NCBI RefSeq assembly: GCF_011421425.1
Contig: NZ_WPCW01000002.1
Span: 124,001-188,000 of the forward strand
Reading direction: 5' to 3'
DNA from: Streptococcus catagoni
GTDB lineage: Bacteria; Bacillota; Bacilli; Lactobacillales; Streptococcaceae
DNA: 64,000 bases
This document shows positions 19,743 through 29,009 of the stretch, in pieces. Every line of letters starts with the position of its first letter. Positions within the stretch are counted from its first letter, which is position 1. Made by a program: the position numbers and the translations under genes. The notes under the pieces were generated by a model. The model did not search any database, had not been told where the DNA came from, and saw only the letters and a list, made by a program, of their open reading frames with translations.

Positions 19743-20643
19743 CAAAGCTGTTTGAATGAGCTTCTACACTGATATTTTCAAGTGTGAGGGGGTGGATAAA
19801 GTTTAAGTGGTGAGCATGTAACATCAGTCTTTGCCTACTTTTCTTTTCCTCATAGAGTGGATCACCCACTAAAGGGTGCCCATGATGGGCTAGATGAACA
19901 CGAATCTGATGAGTTCGCCCAGTCTCTAATTGGCAATTAATAAGACTAGTCTGGTTGGGATACCTTTTTAAAAGATTGATTCTTGTAAAAGCAGGCTGAC
20001 CATTTCGCCTATCCACGACACGCTTACGACGGTCATGGCGGTGACGCCCAATGGGATCTTGGTAGACCACCTCTTTTTTATCCATATAACCTGTCACCAA
20101 GGCCCAATAGTTCCGGTGAATTTGTCTTTGCTCTAACAGTTGATTCATAATAGGTAGGATAAAAGGATTTTTGGCTAAGACAATGGCTCCGCTTGTTTCC
20201 ATATCAAGTCTATGAATAATATAACAGGTCTGATTACAAAAAGCTGAAACATGGTTAAGCAGTGCCAATTCGCCAGGTTGGTTAGCATGGCTTTTCATAG
20301 CTTCTGGCTTATTGACAATAATCAAATGTTCATCCTGGTAGAGACAGTCTACTAAAGTTGGATCACCCATTAGAATGTCTTTTTCAGGATAGTCATCCTG
20401 ATCAAAGTGCAAGCTAATTGTATCGCCAGTTTTAACCATGCTTTGCCAATTCACATGCTGCTGGTTGATGTAGAGATGTTTTTTAGTACGTAAAAAATGT
20501 CTGATTTTGCGAGGGATAAGGAGCTTAGTCTCTAGTAAGTCCTTGACCGTGGAATCTGGGTAGGGATTACTAAAAGACAAGGTAAGGCCTGCTTCTTCTT
20601 TATTTTTTCTTTTCATGAAGCCAGTCATGGTATTTTTCGACAA
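19723..20643 (-). CDS. RluA/RluD-family pseudouridine synthase
   Basis: Converts uridines to pseudouridine in RNA. The catalytic motif HRLDMETSGAIVLAK contains the essential Asp. QLETGRTHQIRVHLAHHGHPLVGDPLY is the family's C-terminal signature. An S4-like N-terminal segment (residues about 30-80) precedes it. At about 300 residues the length is usual. The start is unsure: the longest frame begins with TTG at 20643, and ATG codons follow at 20628 and 20616, none with a clear ribosome site. All overlap the end of the upstream 63-residue gene, so coupled translation is likely. The RNA target cannot be told from sequence. Confidence 0.9.
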   Translation of the reverse strand: MSKNTMTGFMKRKNKEEAGLTLSFSNPYPDSTVKDLLETKLLIPRKIRHFLRTKKHLYINQQHVNWQSMVKTGDTISLHFDQDDYPEKDILMGDPTLVDCLYQDEHLIIVNKPEAMKSHANQPGELALLNHVSAFCNQTCYIIHRLDMETSGAIVLAKNPFILPIMNQLLEQRQIHRNYWALVTGYMDKKEVVYQDPIGRHRHDRRKRVVDRRNGQPAFTRINLLKRYPNQTSLINCQLETGRTHQIRVHLAHHGHPLVGDPLYEEKKSRQRLMLHAHHLNFIHPLTLENISVEAHSNSFEKGLHL

Positions 20644-20791
20644 GGTTTATAGCCATTTGTGAAGCAAGAGCTGTTGAAAAGGCTTCAGTTCCTTCTCTTT
20701 CATCATTTGCAACTTCTAGCTTAGTTTCCTCGTAAATAGCCTTAAGGCTTTCTGCAGATAGTGTTTCTTTGAACGCTTCAAATTTATTCAT
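20600..20791 (-). CDS. Conserved small protein, function unknown
   Basis: A 63-residue acidic soluble protein beginning MNKFEAFKETLSAESLKAIY and rich in helix formers. An AGG ribosome site is 7 bases upstream, and TATAAT lies on the minus strand near 20836-20841. It overlaps the pseudouridine synthase start by up to 44 bases, which suggests a two-gene operon. I do not recognise the family. Confidence 0.7.
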   Translation of the reverse strand: MNKFEAFKETLSAESLKAIYEETKLEVANDEREGTEAFSTALASQMAINLVEKYHDWLHEKKK

Positions 20792-21045
20792 GATGATACC
20801 TAAGTCTTTCTATCTCTATTTTGATTCTTAGCAATATTATAGCATGTTATTGTTTAAAAGCAGATACTTAACCTTTTTTTAAGGGAAAAATATTTTAATA
20901 GAAAATGAGAAAAGTTAAGAATTAGTGCGACAAAAACTTTTTTTGAACCCTTTTTCTTTTGCTCCTTTTTTAACGTTTTTTAGTACTGTATTTGTTAATA
21001 AATTGATATAATATGATGAAAAAGATTTTTGAAAAGGGACATGAG

Positions 21046-21426
21046 ATGAAAAGCATTAGACGATATGATGTGAATGAAGAATGGGCACATACAGGACTGG
21101 TTGAAGCAGGAGATTTTTATTTTTTAAATTACTGCACAGGAAATGTAGGAGCCCCTATCGAAGACCAAATTAAGGGTGCCTTTGATGAAATGGAACGCCG
21201 TCTTGGTTTGGTTGGTTTAAACTTAGAGGCAGTGGTTAAAATGGATTGTCTCTTCCGTGACGTTTGGGATATCCCAATCATGGAAAAAGTAATTAAAGAA
21301 AGATTTAAGGGGAAATACCCTGCTCGTAAATCGATTCAAACGGAATTTGCCCATGTCGGTGGATCAGAGGGCTTACACTTCCAAGTAGATGCTATAGCCT
21401 ATTCAAAAGCCATAGCAATTGATTAA
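21046..21426 (+). CDS. RidA-family protein
   Basis: Member of the YjgF/YER057c/UK114 (RidA) family; characterised members hydrolyse reactive enamine/imine intermediates. The 126 residues include FLNYCTGNVGAPIEDQIKGAFDEM and PARKSIQTEF. The Arg of the latter sits where RidA binds the substrate carboxylate. An upstream ATG at 21013 overlaps the TATAAT promoter box (21008-21013). The ATG at 21046 with AAGGGA six bases before it is therefore the likely start. Members vary widely, so a precise activity cannot be assigned. Confidence 0.85.
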   Translation: MKSIRRYDVNEEWAHTGLVEAGDFYFLNYCTGNVGAPIEDQIKGAFDEMERRLGLVGLNLEAVVKMDCLFRDVWDIPIMEKVIKERFKGKYPARKSIQTEFAHVGGSEGLHFQVDAIAYSKAIAID

Positions 21427-21464
21427 TGTTAGCAGTGGACCTACCTTAGTGGTATAATAACTCT

Positions 21465-23765
21465 ATGACATTTTTAGAATTATTGCAAAAAAAGTTTTTT
21501 CCAAAAAAGTATCAGGAAAAAATAGCAAAAAAAGAAAATAAAGGTGAGCCAGATCTAGCTTATCCTAATCAAGAAAACAATTCTTTAGATCAAAAACAAG
21601 CAGCCTTTCAAAGGAGTCGCCAAAAAACAGAAAAGTCTGATAAAAAGCATTTTGCCTGGCTGGGGAAACTAGAAGCTATCCTTCCTTCTCCGCAGAATCC
21701 TATCAGGCGTTTTTGGCGTCGCTATCATCTTGGTAAGATCCTTCTGATCCTCTTTGGATCAGTTGTGCTCGTGCTGGGTTCTTATCTTTTTTACCTGTCA
21801 AAGACAGCCAAGGTCTCTGACCTTCAAAATGCACTTAAGGCAACAACTGTTATCTATGATAAGACAGGAGCCTATGCAGGAAGTTTGTCAGGGCAAAAAG
21901 GAACCTATGTTGAACTGGACGCCATCTCTGATGACCTGGAAAATGCTGTTATTGCGACAGAAGACAGGACCTTCTACACTAACAATGGGATCAATCTCAA
22001 ACGTTTTCTCTTGGCTGTGGCAACAGCAGGGCGATTTGGTGGAGGTTCAACAATCACCCAGCAATTGGCTAAAAATGCCTATTTATCTCAGGACCAGACC
22101 ATTAAGCGTAAAGCTCGTGAGTTTTTCTTAGCCTTAGAGCTAACGAAAAAATATAGCAAAAAAGAAATATTAACCATGTACCTTAATAATGCCTATTTTG
22201 GAAATGGTGTTTGGGGAGTGGAAGATGCTAGTCAGAAATATTTCGGCACTAGTGCAGCCAATTTAAGCTTAGATGAAGCGGCAACCCTAGCTGGGATGCT
22301 AAAGGGACCAGAGATCTATAATCCCTATTATTCGATAGAAAATGCTACAAACCGCCGTAATACGGTTTTAGCTGCCATGGTTGATGCCAAGAAGATTACA
22401 AAGGAACAGGCCAGTCAGGCAGAAAAGGTGGGAATGGGGAATCGTCTGGCTGATAGCTATGTTGGTAAGTCAGATGACTATAAGTTTCCTTCTTACTTTG
22501 ATGCTGTTATTAATGAAGCTATTTCTACCTATGGTATTTCCGAAAAAGATATTATCAACAATGGCTATAAAATCTATACAGAGCTGGATCAGAACTACCA
22601 AACAGGTATGCAAACTACCTTTAATACCCCTAGTTTATTCCCTGTATCTGAACATGATGGAACTTCAGCCCAGGCTGCCAGCGTTGCTCTTGACCCTAAA
22701 ACAGGGGGTGTGCGAGGTTTAATTGGTCGGGTTAACAGTACTGAAGAAAAGACCATACGTAGTTTTAACTATGCCACTCAGGCCAAAAGAAGCCCTGCTT
22801 CTACCATTAAGCCTCTAATTGTTTATGCTCCGGCCATTGCGTCAGGCTGGTCAATGGATAAAAAATTACCAAATACCCTTCGAGATTTTGACGGTTATAA
22901 GCCTCATAACTATGGGAATTATGAATCTGAAGATGTCCCTATGTATCAAGCTCTGGCCAATTCTTATAATATTCCAGCAGTAGCTACTGTTAAAGAATTG
23001 GGCATTGACAAGGCCATTTCTTACGGTAAGAAGTTTGGTTTAGACATGGGCTCTGCTAATAAAGAATTAGGCATTGCCCTTGGTGGTAGTGTCACAACCA
23101 GTCCTCTAAAAATGGCTCAGGCCTATTCCGCCTTTGCCAACAATGGTGTCATGCATTCTGCTCATTTTATTAAAAAGATTGAGACAGCCAGTGGAAAAAT
23201 AGTTAAGGAACACAGTGACCAGTCTAAGCGTGTTATCAGTAAGACTGTTGCTGATAAGATGACTAGTATGATGCTTGGAACCTTTTCTAATGGCTCTGCT
23301 ATTAACGCCAATGTTTATGGCTATACTTTGGCAGGAAAAACAGGAACAACTGAAACAGATTTCAATCCCGATCTGGCTGGAGATCAGTGGGTTATTGGCT
23401 ACACACCAGATGTAGTGATTAGTCAATGGTTAGGTTTTACTAAAACCGATGAAAAACATTACTTGACAGATTCAAGTTCTGGAACAGCTTCAACTATCTT
23501 TAGTACACAAGCTTCCTATATATTGCCCTACACTAAAGGTCAGCAATTTAAGGTGGACAATGCCTATGCAGAAAATGGTATTTCGGCCGTCTATGGGGTC
23601 AATGAAACACATACTGAAAATGCACAGGACTCACAAAGTATTATTGATGGACTTCGTAAATCAGCAGAAGAAGCTTCTAAGTCATTGTCCGACGCTGTTG
23701 ATAAGTCAGGTTTAAGAGAGAAGGCCAAGAAAGTCTGGGATAATATTATTGACTATATCAGGTAG
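21465..23765 (+). CDS. pbp2A: Class A penicillin-binding protein 2A
   Basis: Bifunctional peptidoglycan glycosyltransferase/transpeptidase of 766 residues. A Lys-rich cytosolic head is followed by one transmembrane helix near residues 86-108. The GT51 domain has EDRTFYTNNGIN, GGSTITQQLAKNAY and MYLNNAYFGNGVWGVEDAS. The transpeptidase domain has the active-site SxxK at S446-K449 (SPASTIKPL), SYN at 500-502 and KTGTT at 625-629. A short Ser-rich helical tail ends the protein. It lies just upstream of rpmG-secE-nusG. Confidence 0.95.
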   Translation: MTFLELLQKKFFPKKYQEKIAKKENKGEPDLAYPNQENNSLDQKQAAFQRSRQKTEKSDKKHFAWLGKLEAILPSPQNPIRRFWRRYHLGKILLILFGSVVLVLGSYLFYLSKTAKVSDLQNALKATTVIYDKTGAYAGSLSGQKGTYVELDAISDDLENAVIATEDRTFYTNNGINLKRFLLAVATAGRFGGGSTITQQLAKNAYLSQDQTIKRKAREFFLALELTKKYSKKEILTMYLNNAYFGNGVWGVEDASQKYFGTSAANLSLDEAATLAGMLKGPEIYNPYYSIENATNRRNTVLAAMVDAKKITKEQASQAEKVGMGNRLADSYVGKSDDYKFPSYFDAVINEAISTYGISEKDIINNGYKIYTELDQNYQTGMQTTFNTPSLFPVSEHDGTSAQAASVALDPKTGGVRGLIGRVNSTEEKTIRSFNYATQAKRSPASTIKPLIVYAPAIASGWSMDKKLPNTLRDFDGYKPHNYGNYESEDVPMYQALANSYNIPAVATVKELGIDKAISYGKKFGLDMGSANKELGIALGGSVTTSPLKMAQAYSAFANNGVMHSAHFIKKIETASGKIVKEHSDQSKRVISKTVADKMTSMMLGTFSNGSAINANVYGYTLAGKTGTTETDFNPDLAGDQWVIGYTPDVVISQWLGFTKTDEKHYLTDSSSGTASTIFSTQASYILPYTKGQQFKVDNAYAENGISAVYGVNETHTENAQDSQSIIDGLRKSAEEASKSLSDAVDKSGLREKAKKVWDNIIDYIR

Positions 23766-23766
23766 C

Positions 23767-23795
23767 TTGCACAAATGAGTAAATCATGTTAGAAT
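23767..23795 (+). promoter_or_regulatory. rpmG-secE promoter
   Basis: TTGCAC (23767-23772), 17 bp, TAGAAT (23790-23795), beginning at the pbp2A stop codon. Confidence 0.65.
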
Positions 23796-23813
23796 AATTT
23801 CTACGGAGGCGTT

Positions 23814-23966
23814 ATGGCACAGAAAAAAGCAAGCCTAGCGTGTGTAGAATGTGGAAGCCGAAACTACTCTATTGCTGTGAGTAGCACGCCTAAACCGACA
23901 CGACTAGAGGTCAATAAATATTGTAAACATTGTAAGAAATATACCTTACATAAAGAAACACGTTAG
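23814..23966 (+). CDS. rpmG: 50S ribosomal protein L33
   Basis: A 50-residue zinc-ribbon form of L33. [19 protein letters not shown] has the first CxxC pair and [16 protein letters not shown] the second. CGGAGG lies before the ATG. It is followed after 11 bp by secE, the usual order in streptococci. Confidence 0.95.
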   Translation: MAQKKASLACVECGSRNYSIAVSSTPKPTRLEVNKYCKHCKKYTLHKETR

Positions 23967-23977
23967 AGGAGTATCAG

Positions 23978-24154
23978 ATGGGATTTATCAGTGGTATTTT
24001 TAAACTTTTAAAAGATACAACTTGGCCAGATCGAAAACAACGTTGGAAAGATTTCATTTCAGTTCTTGAGTACACAGCTTTCTTTACGATTATTATTTTC
24101 ATCTTTGACCAACTACTATCAAAAGGTATTTTGAGTATTATTAATCATTTCTAA
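23978..24154 (+). CDS. secE: Preprotein translocase subunit SecE
   Basis: A 58-residue SecE, an essential part of the SecYEG export channel. The amphipathic N-terminal part contains LLKDTTWPDRKQRWKDF, the conserved WP motif. One transmembrane helix follows (YTAFFTIIIFIFDQLL). AGAGGAG is the ribosome site. A terminator-like hairpin separates it from nusG. Confidence 0.95.
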   Translation: MGFISGIFKLLKDTTWPDRKQRWKDFISVLEYTAFFTIIIFIFDQLLSKGILSIINHF

Positions 24155-24168
24155 AAAAGACATACATT

Positions 24169-24193
24169 AAGACTGGGAATTCTCAGTCTTTTT
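24169..24193 (+). terminator. Terminator between secE and nusG
   Basis: AAGACTGGGAATTCTCAGTCTT folds into a perfect outer 7-bp stem and is followed by TTT. It would end the rpmG-secE transcript. Confidence 0.75.
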
Positions 24194-24216
24194 CTGCTTG
24201 ATAAATAGGGAAAATA

Positions 24217-24245
24217 TTGACATAATAGGTCGCTTTTATTATAAT
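24217..24245 (+). promoter_or_regulatory. nusG promoter, full consensus
   Basis: TTGACA (24217-24222), exactly 17 bp, TATAAT (24240-24245). It gives nusG its own transcript with a leader of about 55 bases. Confidence 0.9.
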
Positions 24246-24265
24246 GAAGGTAACAAAGTCATTCC

Positions 24266-24287
24266 AAAAGCCGCTTATGGCTTTTTT
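24266..24287 (+). terminator. Terminator-like hairpin in the nusG leader
   Basis: AAAAGCC and GGCTTTT pair with a 6-base loop and run into further T residues, all between the nusG promoter and its ribosome site. It has the form of an attenuator. No antiterminator partner was identified. Confidence 0.55.
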
Positions 24288-24305
24288 CTGATGAAAGGAA
24301 ATTTT

Positions 24306-24845
24306 ATGATAGACTCTTTTGACAAAGGTTGGTTTGTCCTACAAACTTATTCTGGCTATGAAAACAAGGTTAAGGAAAATCTTTTACAACGCGCTCAAAC
24401 TTATAATATGCTTGACAACATTTTACGAGTAGAAATTCCAACCCAAACGGTCAACGTTGAAAAAAACGGTCAGACTAAGGAAATTGAAGAAAACCGTTTC
24501 CCTGGCTATGTTTTGGTTGAAATGGTCATGACAGATGAGGCTTGGTTTGTTGTTCGTAACACACCAAATGTTACAGGGTTTGTTGGATCTCACGGGAACC
24601 GTTCAAAACCAACACCTTTACTTGAAGAAGAGATTCGTTCTATCCTCTTATCAATGGGTCAAACAGTTGATGTCTTTGATACCAATATCAAGGTTGGCGA
24701 TATGGTGCAAATTATCGATGGAGCCTTTATGGGTCAAGAAGGACGTGTTGTTGAAATAGAAAACAACAAGGTAAAACTCATGTTAAACATGTTTGGTTCA
24801 GAAACCATCGCAGAAGTAGAACTCTATCAAATAGCTGAGTTATAA
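24306..24845 (+). CDS. nusG: Transcription termination/antitermination factor NusG
   Basis: Universal transcription elongation factor that binds RNA polymerase. The 179 residues start MIDSFDKGWFVLQTYSGYEN. They include RFPGYVLVEM in the NGN domain and the C-terminal KOW motif VGDMVQIIDGAFMGQEGRV. The frame is open upstream to 24198, but that stretch contains the promoter. AAAGGA before 24306 and the known length fix the start. A strong terminator follows at 24866-24909. Confidence 0.97.
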   Translation: MIDSFDKGWFVLQTYSGYENKVKENLLQRAQTYNMLDNILRVEIPTQTVNVEKNGQTKEIEENRFPGYVLVEMVMTDEAWFVVRNTPNVTGFVGSHGNRSKPTPLLEEEIRSILLSMGQTVDVFDTNIKVGDMVQIIDGAFMGQEGRVVEIENNKVKLMLNMFGSETIAEVELYQIAEL

Positions 24846-24865
24846 AGTTAAATTATAAAAAAATT

Positions 24866-24909
24866 AAAAAGGCTTTCCCTTTTGTTTATCAAAAGAGAAA
24901 GCCTTTTTT
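24866..24909 (+). terminator. nusG terminator
   Basis: AAAAAGGCTTTC and GAAAGCCTTTTTT pair, with an inner CTTTTG/CAAAAG stem. It is long and near perfect. Confidence 0.9.
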
Positions 24910-24980
24910 GTCGGCGTTTGAAGGGTCTTATGAAATATAACAGCAAAATAAATGATAAATAAATAAAATATAAATTAATC

Positions 24981-25035
24981 TTGACTTAATGAGTATTAAT
25001 AATTATAATGTTATTAACGTTATCGGTAGCGATAA
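24981..25035 (+). promoter_or_regulatory. Promoter of GA-module surface protein with palindromic operator-like site
   Basis: TTGACT (24981-24986), 17 bp, TATAAT (25004-25009). Near the start point is the inverted repeat TTATCG-GTAG-CGATAA (25020-25035). Its placement suits a repressor site; no regulator can be named. Confidence 0.7.
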
Positions 25036-25068
25036 TTAAAAGAAAGTTACCAAAATTAAGGAGAAAAA

Positions 25069-26205
25069 ATGGAAAAAAATAAAAAAATGAAGTATTTTCT
25101 TAGAAAATCAGCTTACGGTTTAGCTTCTGTATCAGCTGCAGTTATGATCGGTGGAACAGTGGTTTCAGCGGAAGAGGTAGTATCAGCACCTACACCTACG
25201 ACAGTAGCAACTGCTACTGCAGAAGTACCAGCTGCTGAAACTCCAAAAGCAGGTAAACTAAGCAAAGAAGAACGCGAGCGAGTGCTTGCTAAATTAATGC
25301 TTACTACAAGAGAAAAAGAAGCTGCAAAAACACAAGAACTTGCTGAAACAGCTGCGGCTGGAGATGATAAAGAGAAAGCAAAAGAACTAGAAAAACTAGC
25401 AGAAAGTGCACAGCGTGAATTAGAGGCTGCAAGGAAAAAAGTTGAAGAATTAGGTGGAGATGTAGAAGCATCTACAGAGGCTGAAGCACCTGAAGTTGAA
25501 GAAGTTGAAGAAGTTGAAGGCGTAGAAGAAGTTGAGGAAGCTGAAAAGGCAGAAGCAGCCGAAGAAGCTCCAGTTGATAAAGAACAAGCTTTAAAAGATG
25601 CAAAAGCAGAAGCTCTTGCTAAATTAGATGAGCTTGGCGCAAGCGAATTTATCAAGAAGATCGTTTCATCAGCGAAAACTGTAGAAGGTATTAAAGACTT
25701 CATGGAATTCACTCTTCCAACTTTAGAGAAAAACAAAGCTGAAAGAGATGCTAAAGAAAACGAAAATACAGAAGAGAAAACTGAAGAAGCTGAAGTAGAA
25801 ACTGAAACAGAATCAATTGAAACAGAATCAACTGAAAAAGAAGAAACAGAAAAATCTGAAGAAGAAAAATCTGAAGCACCTACTGAAGAATCTGAAGCTG
25901 AAAAAGTAGAAACAGAAGTTGAAACTGAAAAAGCAGAAACTGAAAAATCTGAAGCACCTACTGAAGAAGCTGAAACAGAAAAAGTAAGCCCAGAAGCTCC
26001 TAAGATGGACAAGCCAAAAGTTGAACAAAAATCAGATATGAAACCTGAAATGAAACCAATGGCTCCAGCTGGAATGATGAAAGAAGAGCATAAATTACCA
26101 AGTACTGGTGATTCATCTAATCCATTCTTCACAGCTTCAGCCTTAGCTATTATTGCTGGTTCAGGAATGTTAGCTTATGGCGCTAAACGTAAGAAACATA
26201 ACTAA
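25069..26205 (+). CDS. LPXTG surface protein with one albumin-binding GA module
   Basis: A 378-residue wall-anchored protein. Residues 1-34 are a signal peptide with a YFLRKSAYGLASVSAA variant of YSIRK. Residues about 64-127 are a charged coiled coil. Residues about 174-219 match the GA module of protein G and PAB: AKAEALAKLDELGASEFIKK followed by AKTVEGIK and LPTL. Residues 220-310 are a Glu/Thr/Lys stalk with two copies of EKSEAPTEE. LPSTG is at 343-347, then a hydrophobic helix and KRKKHN. GA modules bind serum albumin; here that is inferred. There are no IgG-binding or alpha2-macroglobulin domains, unlike protein G and MAG. In S. pyogenes the nusG-leuS interval holds the nga-slo toxin genes, which are absent here. 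Confidence 0.85.
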   Translation: MEKNKKMKYFLRKSAYGLASVSAAVMIGGTVVSAEEVVSAPTPTTVATATAEVPAAETPKAGKLSKEERERVLAKLMLTTREKEAAKTQELAETAAAGDDKEKAKELEKLAESAQRELEAARKKVEELGGDVEASTEAEAPEVEEVEEVEGVEEVEEAEKAEAAEEAPVDKEQALKDAKAEALAKLDELGASEFIKKIVSSAKTVEGIKDFMEFTLPTLEKNKAERDAKENENTEEKTEEAEVETETESIETESTEKEETEKSEEEKSEAPTEESEAEKVETEVETEKAETEKSEAPTEEAETEKVSPEAPKMDKPKVEQKSDMKPEMKPMAPAGMMKEEHKLPSTGDSSNPFFTASALAIIAGSGMLAYGAKRKKHN

Positions 26206-26221
26206 AATTGTCTCCCAAACC

Positions 26222-26249
26222 AAAAGATGAGTCTCTGGCTCATCTTTTT
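26222..26249 (+). terminator. Terminator of GA-module gene
   Basis: AAAAGATGAG and CTCATCTTTTT form a stem with a 7-base loop. Confidence 0.85.
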
Positions 26250-26348
26250 CCCTTTTCTTTGAAAGGGTTGAAAATGAATAAACATTTCTAAAAGCCTCAT
26301 ATCGTGCTATAATAAGAAGACTAGACTTTTTTACATGGGAGACGTCAC

Positions 26349-28850
26349 ATGACATTTTACAATCATAAAGAAATTGAGCCTAAGTGGCAAAGCTACTGGG
26401 CAGAAAACAAAAGCTTTAAAACGGGAACAGACAGTAAGAAACCGAACTTTTATGCCTTGGATATGTTCCCTTATCCTTCAGGAGCTGGTCTTCACGTAGG
26501 GCACCCAGAAGGCTATACAGCAACGGACATCCTAAGCCGTTTCAAACGTGCTCAAGGTTACAATGTCCTTCATCCAATGGGCTGGGATGCCTTTGGGCTA
26601 CCTGCTGAGCAGTATGCCATGGATACGGGAAATGACCCTGCAGAATTCACCAAAGAAAATATCGCCAACTTCAAGCGCCAAATCAATGCCCTAGGTTTTT
26701 CCTACGATTGGGATCGTGAGATCAATACAACGGATCCTAATTATTACAAATGGACCCAATGGATTTTTACCAAGCTTTATGAAAAAGGCTTAGCCTACGA
26801 AGCTGAAGTACCGGTCAACTGGGTGGAAGAATTAGGGACAGCTATCGCCAACGAAGAAGTCTTACCAGATGGAACCTCTGAACGTGGCGGTTACCCAGTT
26901 GTGCGCAAGCCTATGCGCCAGTGGATGTTAAAGATCACGGCTTACGCCGAACGTCTGCTTGAAGATCTAGAAGAGGTTGATTGGCCAGAGTCTATCAAGG
27001 ACATGCAACGCAACTGGATCGGAAAATCAAGTGGTGCCAATGTCACCTTCAAGCTTAAGGATAGCCAGCATGACTTTACGGTCTTTACCACACGCCCTGA
27101 CACTCTTTTTGGAGCGACCTATGCTGTTTTAGCTCCTGAGCATGAACTGGTTGATGCCATTACAAGCCCTGAGCAAGCTCAAGCTGTGGCTGATTACAAA
27201 CACAAAGCCAGCCTCAAGTCAGACCTGGCTCGTACAGACCTGGCTAAGGAAAAAACAGGTGTTTGGACTGGTAGCTATGCTATTAACCCAGTCAATGGTA
27301 AAGAAATGCCAATCTGGATTGCTGACTATGTCCTTGCATCTTATGGAACAGGGGCGATTATGGCAGTTCCTGCCCATGATGAGCGTGACTGGGAATTTGC
27401 TAAGGCCTTTAATTTAGACATCATCCCTGTCCTTGAAGGGGGCAATGTCCAAGAAGCAGCCTATACAGAAGATGGCCTCCACATTAACTCAGACTTTTTG
27501 GATGGTCTAGTCAAGGCAGAAGCTATTGCCAAGATGATTGCTTGGTTAGAAGACAAGCAGGTTGGTCAGGAAAAAGTGACCTATCGTCTACGTGACTGGC
27601 TCTTCTCTCGCCAACGCTATTGGGGTGAGCCTATTCCAATCATCCACTGGGAAGATGGTACATCAACAGCAGTTCCAGAAAAAGACCTCCCATTAGTGCT
27701 TCCTGTTACCAAGGATATTCGTCCTTCAGGAACAGGGGAGTCACCTCTTGCTAATTTGACGGACTGGTTGGAAGTGGTTCGCGAAGACGGTGTCAAAGGG
27801 CGTCGTGAAACCAATACCATGCCACAGTGGGCAGGATCAAGCTGGTATTACCTGCGTTATATTGATCCGCACAATACAGAAGCCCTTGCTGACCCTGAGC
27901 TTCTAAAACAATGGTTGCCAGTTGATATCTATATTGGTGGTGCTGAGCATGCAGTACTTCACTTGCTTTATGCACGTTTCTGGCATAAGGTGCTCTATGA
28001 TTTAGGGGTTGTTCCAACTAAGGAGCCTTTCCAAAAACTCTTTAACCAAGGGATGATTTTGGGGACAAGCTACCGTGATCATCGTGGTGCCCTTGTTGCG
28101 ACAGACAAGGCTGAGAAACGCGATGGTTCCTTCTTCCATATGGAAACAGGTGAGGAATTAGAACAAGCACCCGCTAAAATGTCTAAATCCCTTAAAAACG
28201 TGGTTAACCCTGACGATGTTGTTGAACAATATGGTGCCGACACCCTTCGTGTTTATGAAATGTTCATGGGACCTCTTGATGCTTCCATTGCTTGGTCAGA
28301 GGAAGGTCTGGAAGGAAGTCGTAAATTCCTTGACCGTGTTTACCGTCTGATCACAAGTAAAGAGATTGTTTCTGAAAATAGCGGAGTTCTAGACAAGGTT
28401 TACAACGAAACCGTTAAATTGGTTACTGAACAGATTGACAGCCTCAAGTTCAACACAGCCATTGCTCAATTGATGATTTTTGTCAATGCTGCTAATAAGG
28501 AAGAGCAATTATTTACCGACTATGCCAAAGGTTTTGTTCAATTAATAGCGCCATTTGCACCGCACTTGGGTGAAGAATTATGGCAAACCTTGACCCAATC
28601 AGATGAGTCCATTACCCATGTGGCTTGGCCAACTTGGGATGACTCAAAATTGGTTGAAAATGATGTGGAAATCGTTGTCCAAATCAAAGGAAAAGTCAAG
28701 GCGAAATTAGTGGTTGCTAAAGACCTCACTAAGGAAGACTTAGAAGCTGCAGCCCTTGCTAACGAGAAAGTACAGGCTGAAATTGCTGGCAAAGAGATTG
28801 TCAAAGTCATTGCTGTTCCTAACAAACTTGTTAATATCGTGGTAAAGTAA
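26349..28850 (+). CDS. leuS: Leucyl-tRNA synthetase
   Basis: Class I aminoacyl-tRNA synthetase that charges tRNA-Leu. The 833 residues begin [17 protein letters not shown]. The ATP site HIGH-type motif is [10 protein letters not shown] and the KMSKS motif is AKMSKSLKN. An editing domain (about residues 220-415) includes [19 protein letters not shown] with a weak -35 lies about 60 bp upstream. The leader is too short for a T-box. A terminator follows. Confidence 0.98.
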   Translation: MTFYNHKEIEPKWQSYWAENKSFKTGTDSKKPNFYALDMFPYPSGAGLHVGHPEGYTATDILSRFKRAQGYNVLHPMGWDAFGLPAEQYAMDTGNDPAEFTKENIANFKRQINALGFSYDWDREINTTDPNYYKWTQWIFTKLYEKGLAYEAEVPVNWVEELGTAIANEEVLPDGTSERGGYPVVRKPMRQWMLKITAYAERLLEDLEEVDWPESIKDMQRNWIGKSSGANVTFKLKDSQHDFTVFTTRPDTLFGATYAVLAPEHELVDAITSPEQAQAVADYKHKASLKSDLARTDLAKEKTGVWTGSYAINPVNGKEMPIWIADYVLASYGTGAIMAVPAHDERDWEFAKAFNLDIIPVLEGGNVQEAAYTEDGLHINSDFLDGLVKAEAIAKMIAWLEDKQVGQEKVTYRLRDWLFSRQRYWGEPIPIIHWEDGTSTAVPEKDLPLVLPVTKDIRPSGTGESPLANLTDWLEVVREDGVKGRRETNTMPQWAGSSWYYLRYIDPHNTEALADPELLKQWLPVDIYIGGAEHAVLHLLYARFWHKVLYDLGVVPTKEPFQKLFNQGMILGTSYRDHRGALVATDKAEKRDGSFFHMETGEELEQAPAKMSKSLKNVVNPDDVVEQYGADTLRVYEMFMGPLDASIAWSEEGLEGSRKFLDRVYRLITSKEIVSENSGVLDKVYNETVKLVTEQIDSLKFNTAIAQLMIFVNAANKEEQLFTDYAKGFVQLIAPFAPHLGEELWQTLTQSDESITHVAWPTWDDSKLVENDVEIVVQIKGKVKAKLVVAKDLTKEDLEAAALANEKVQAEIAGKEIVKVIAVPNKLVNIVVK

Positions 28851-28883
28851 AAACCAAAGACTAACAATAGTTGATATCTATAT

Positions 28884-28922
28884 AGACTCCACTGGGCGCC
28901 TGTTCCAGTGGGGTCTTTTTTG
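28884..28922 (+). terminator. leuS terminator
   Basis: AGACTCCACTGG and CCAGTGGGGTCT form a stem followed by a T run. Confidence 0.9.
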
Positions 28923-29009
28923 TTAGCAAGAGCTTGAAAAAGCAAAGGGATTACGCATTTTATCCCGTTAAGTATAGTTAAATTTTAAAATAAGTTAACT
29001 GAAGTCTAA

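Noticed and set aside
24198..24305. Longer NusG start at 24198
   Set aside because: The stretch contains the nusG promoter and leader hairpin; the 179-residue form matches family length and has a ribosome site.
25760..25990. CRISPR-like repeats
   Set aside because: The repeats are short, in frame, degenerate and coding; no array of equal repeats and spacers exists anywhere in the window.
25113..26132. 339-residue open frame antisense to the GA-module protein
   Set aside because: Its Ser/Val/Phe repeats are the complement of GAA and ACT codons in the acidic stalk; the plus-strand frame has signal, GA module and LPSTG.
26250..26348. T-box riboswitch before leuS
   Set aside because: The gap is under 100 bases, contains a promoter at its middle, and shows no T-box sequence or specifier stem.
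24846..26348. nga-ifs-slo toxin genes expected from S. pyogenes synteny
   Set aside because: The interval between nusG and leuS holds only the GA-module gene; no toxin or inhibitor fragment is visible.
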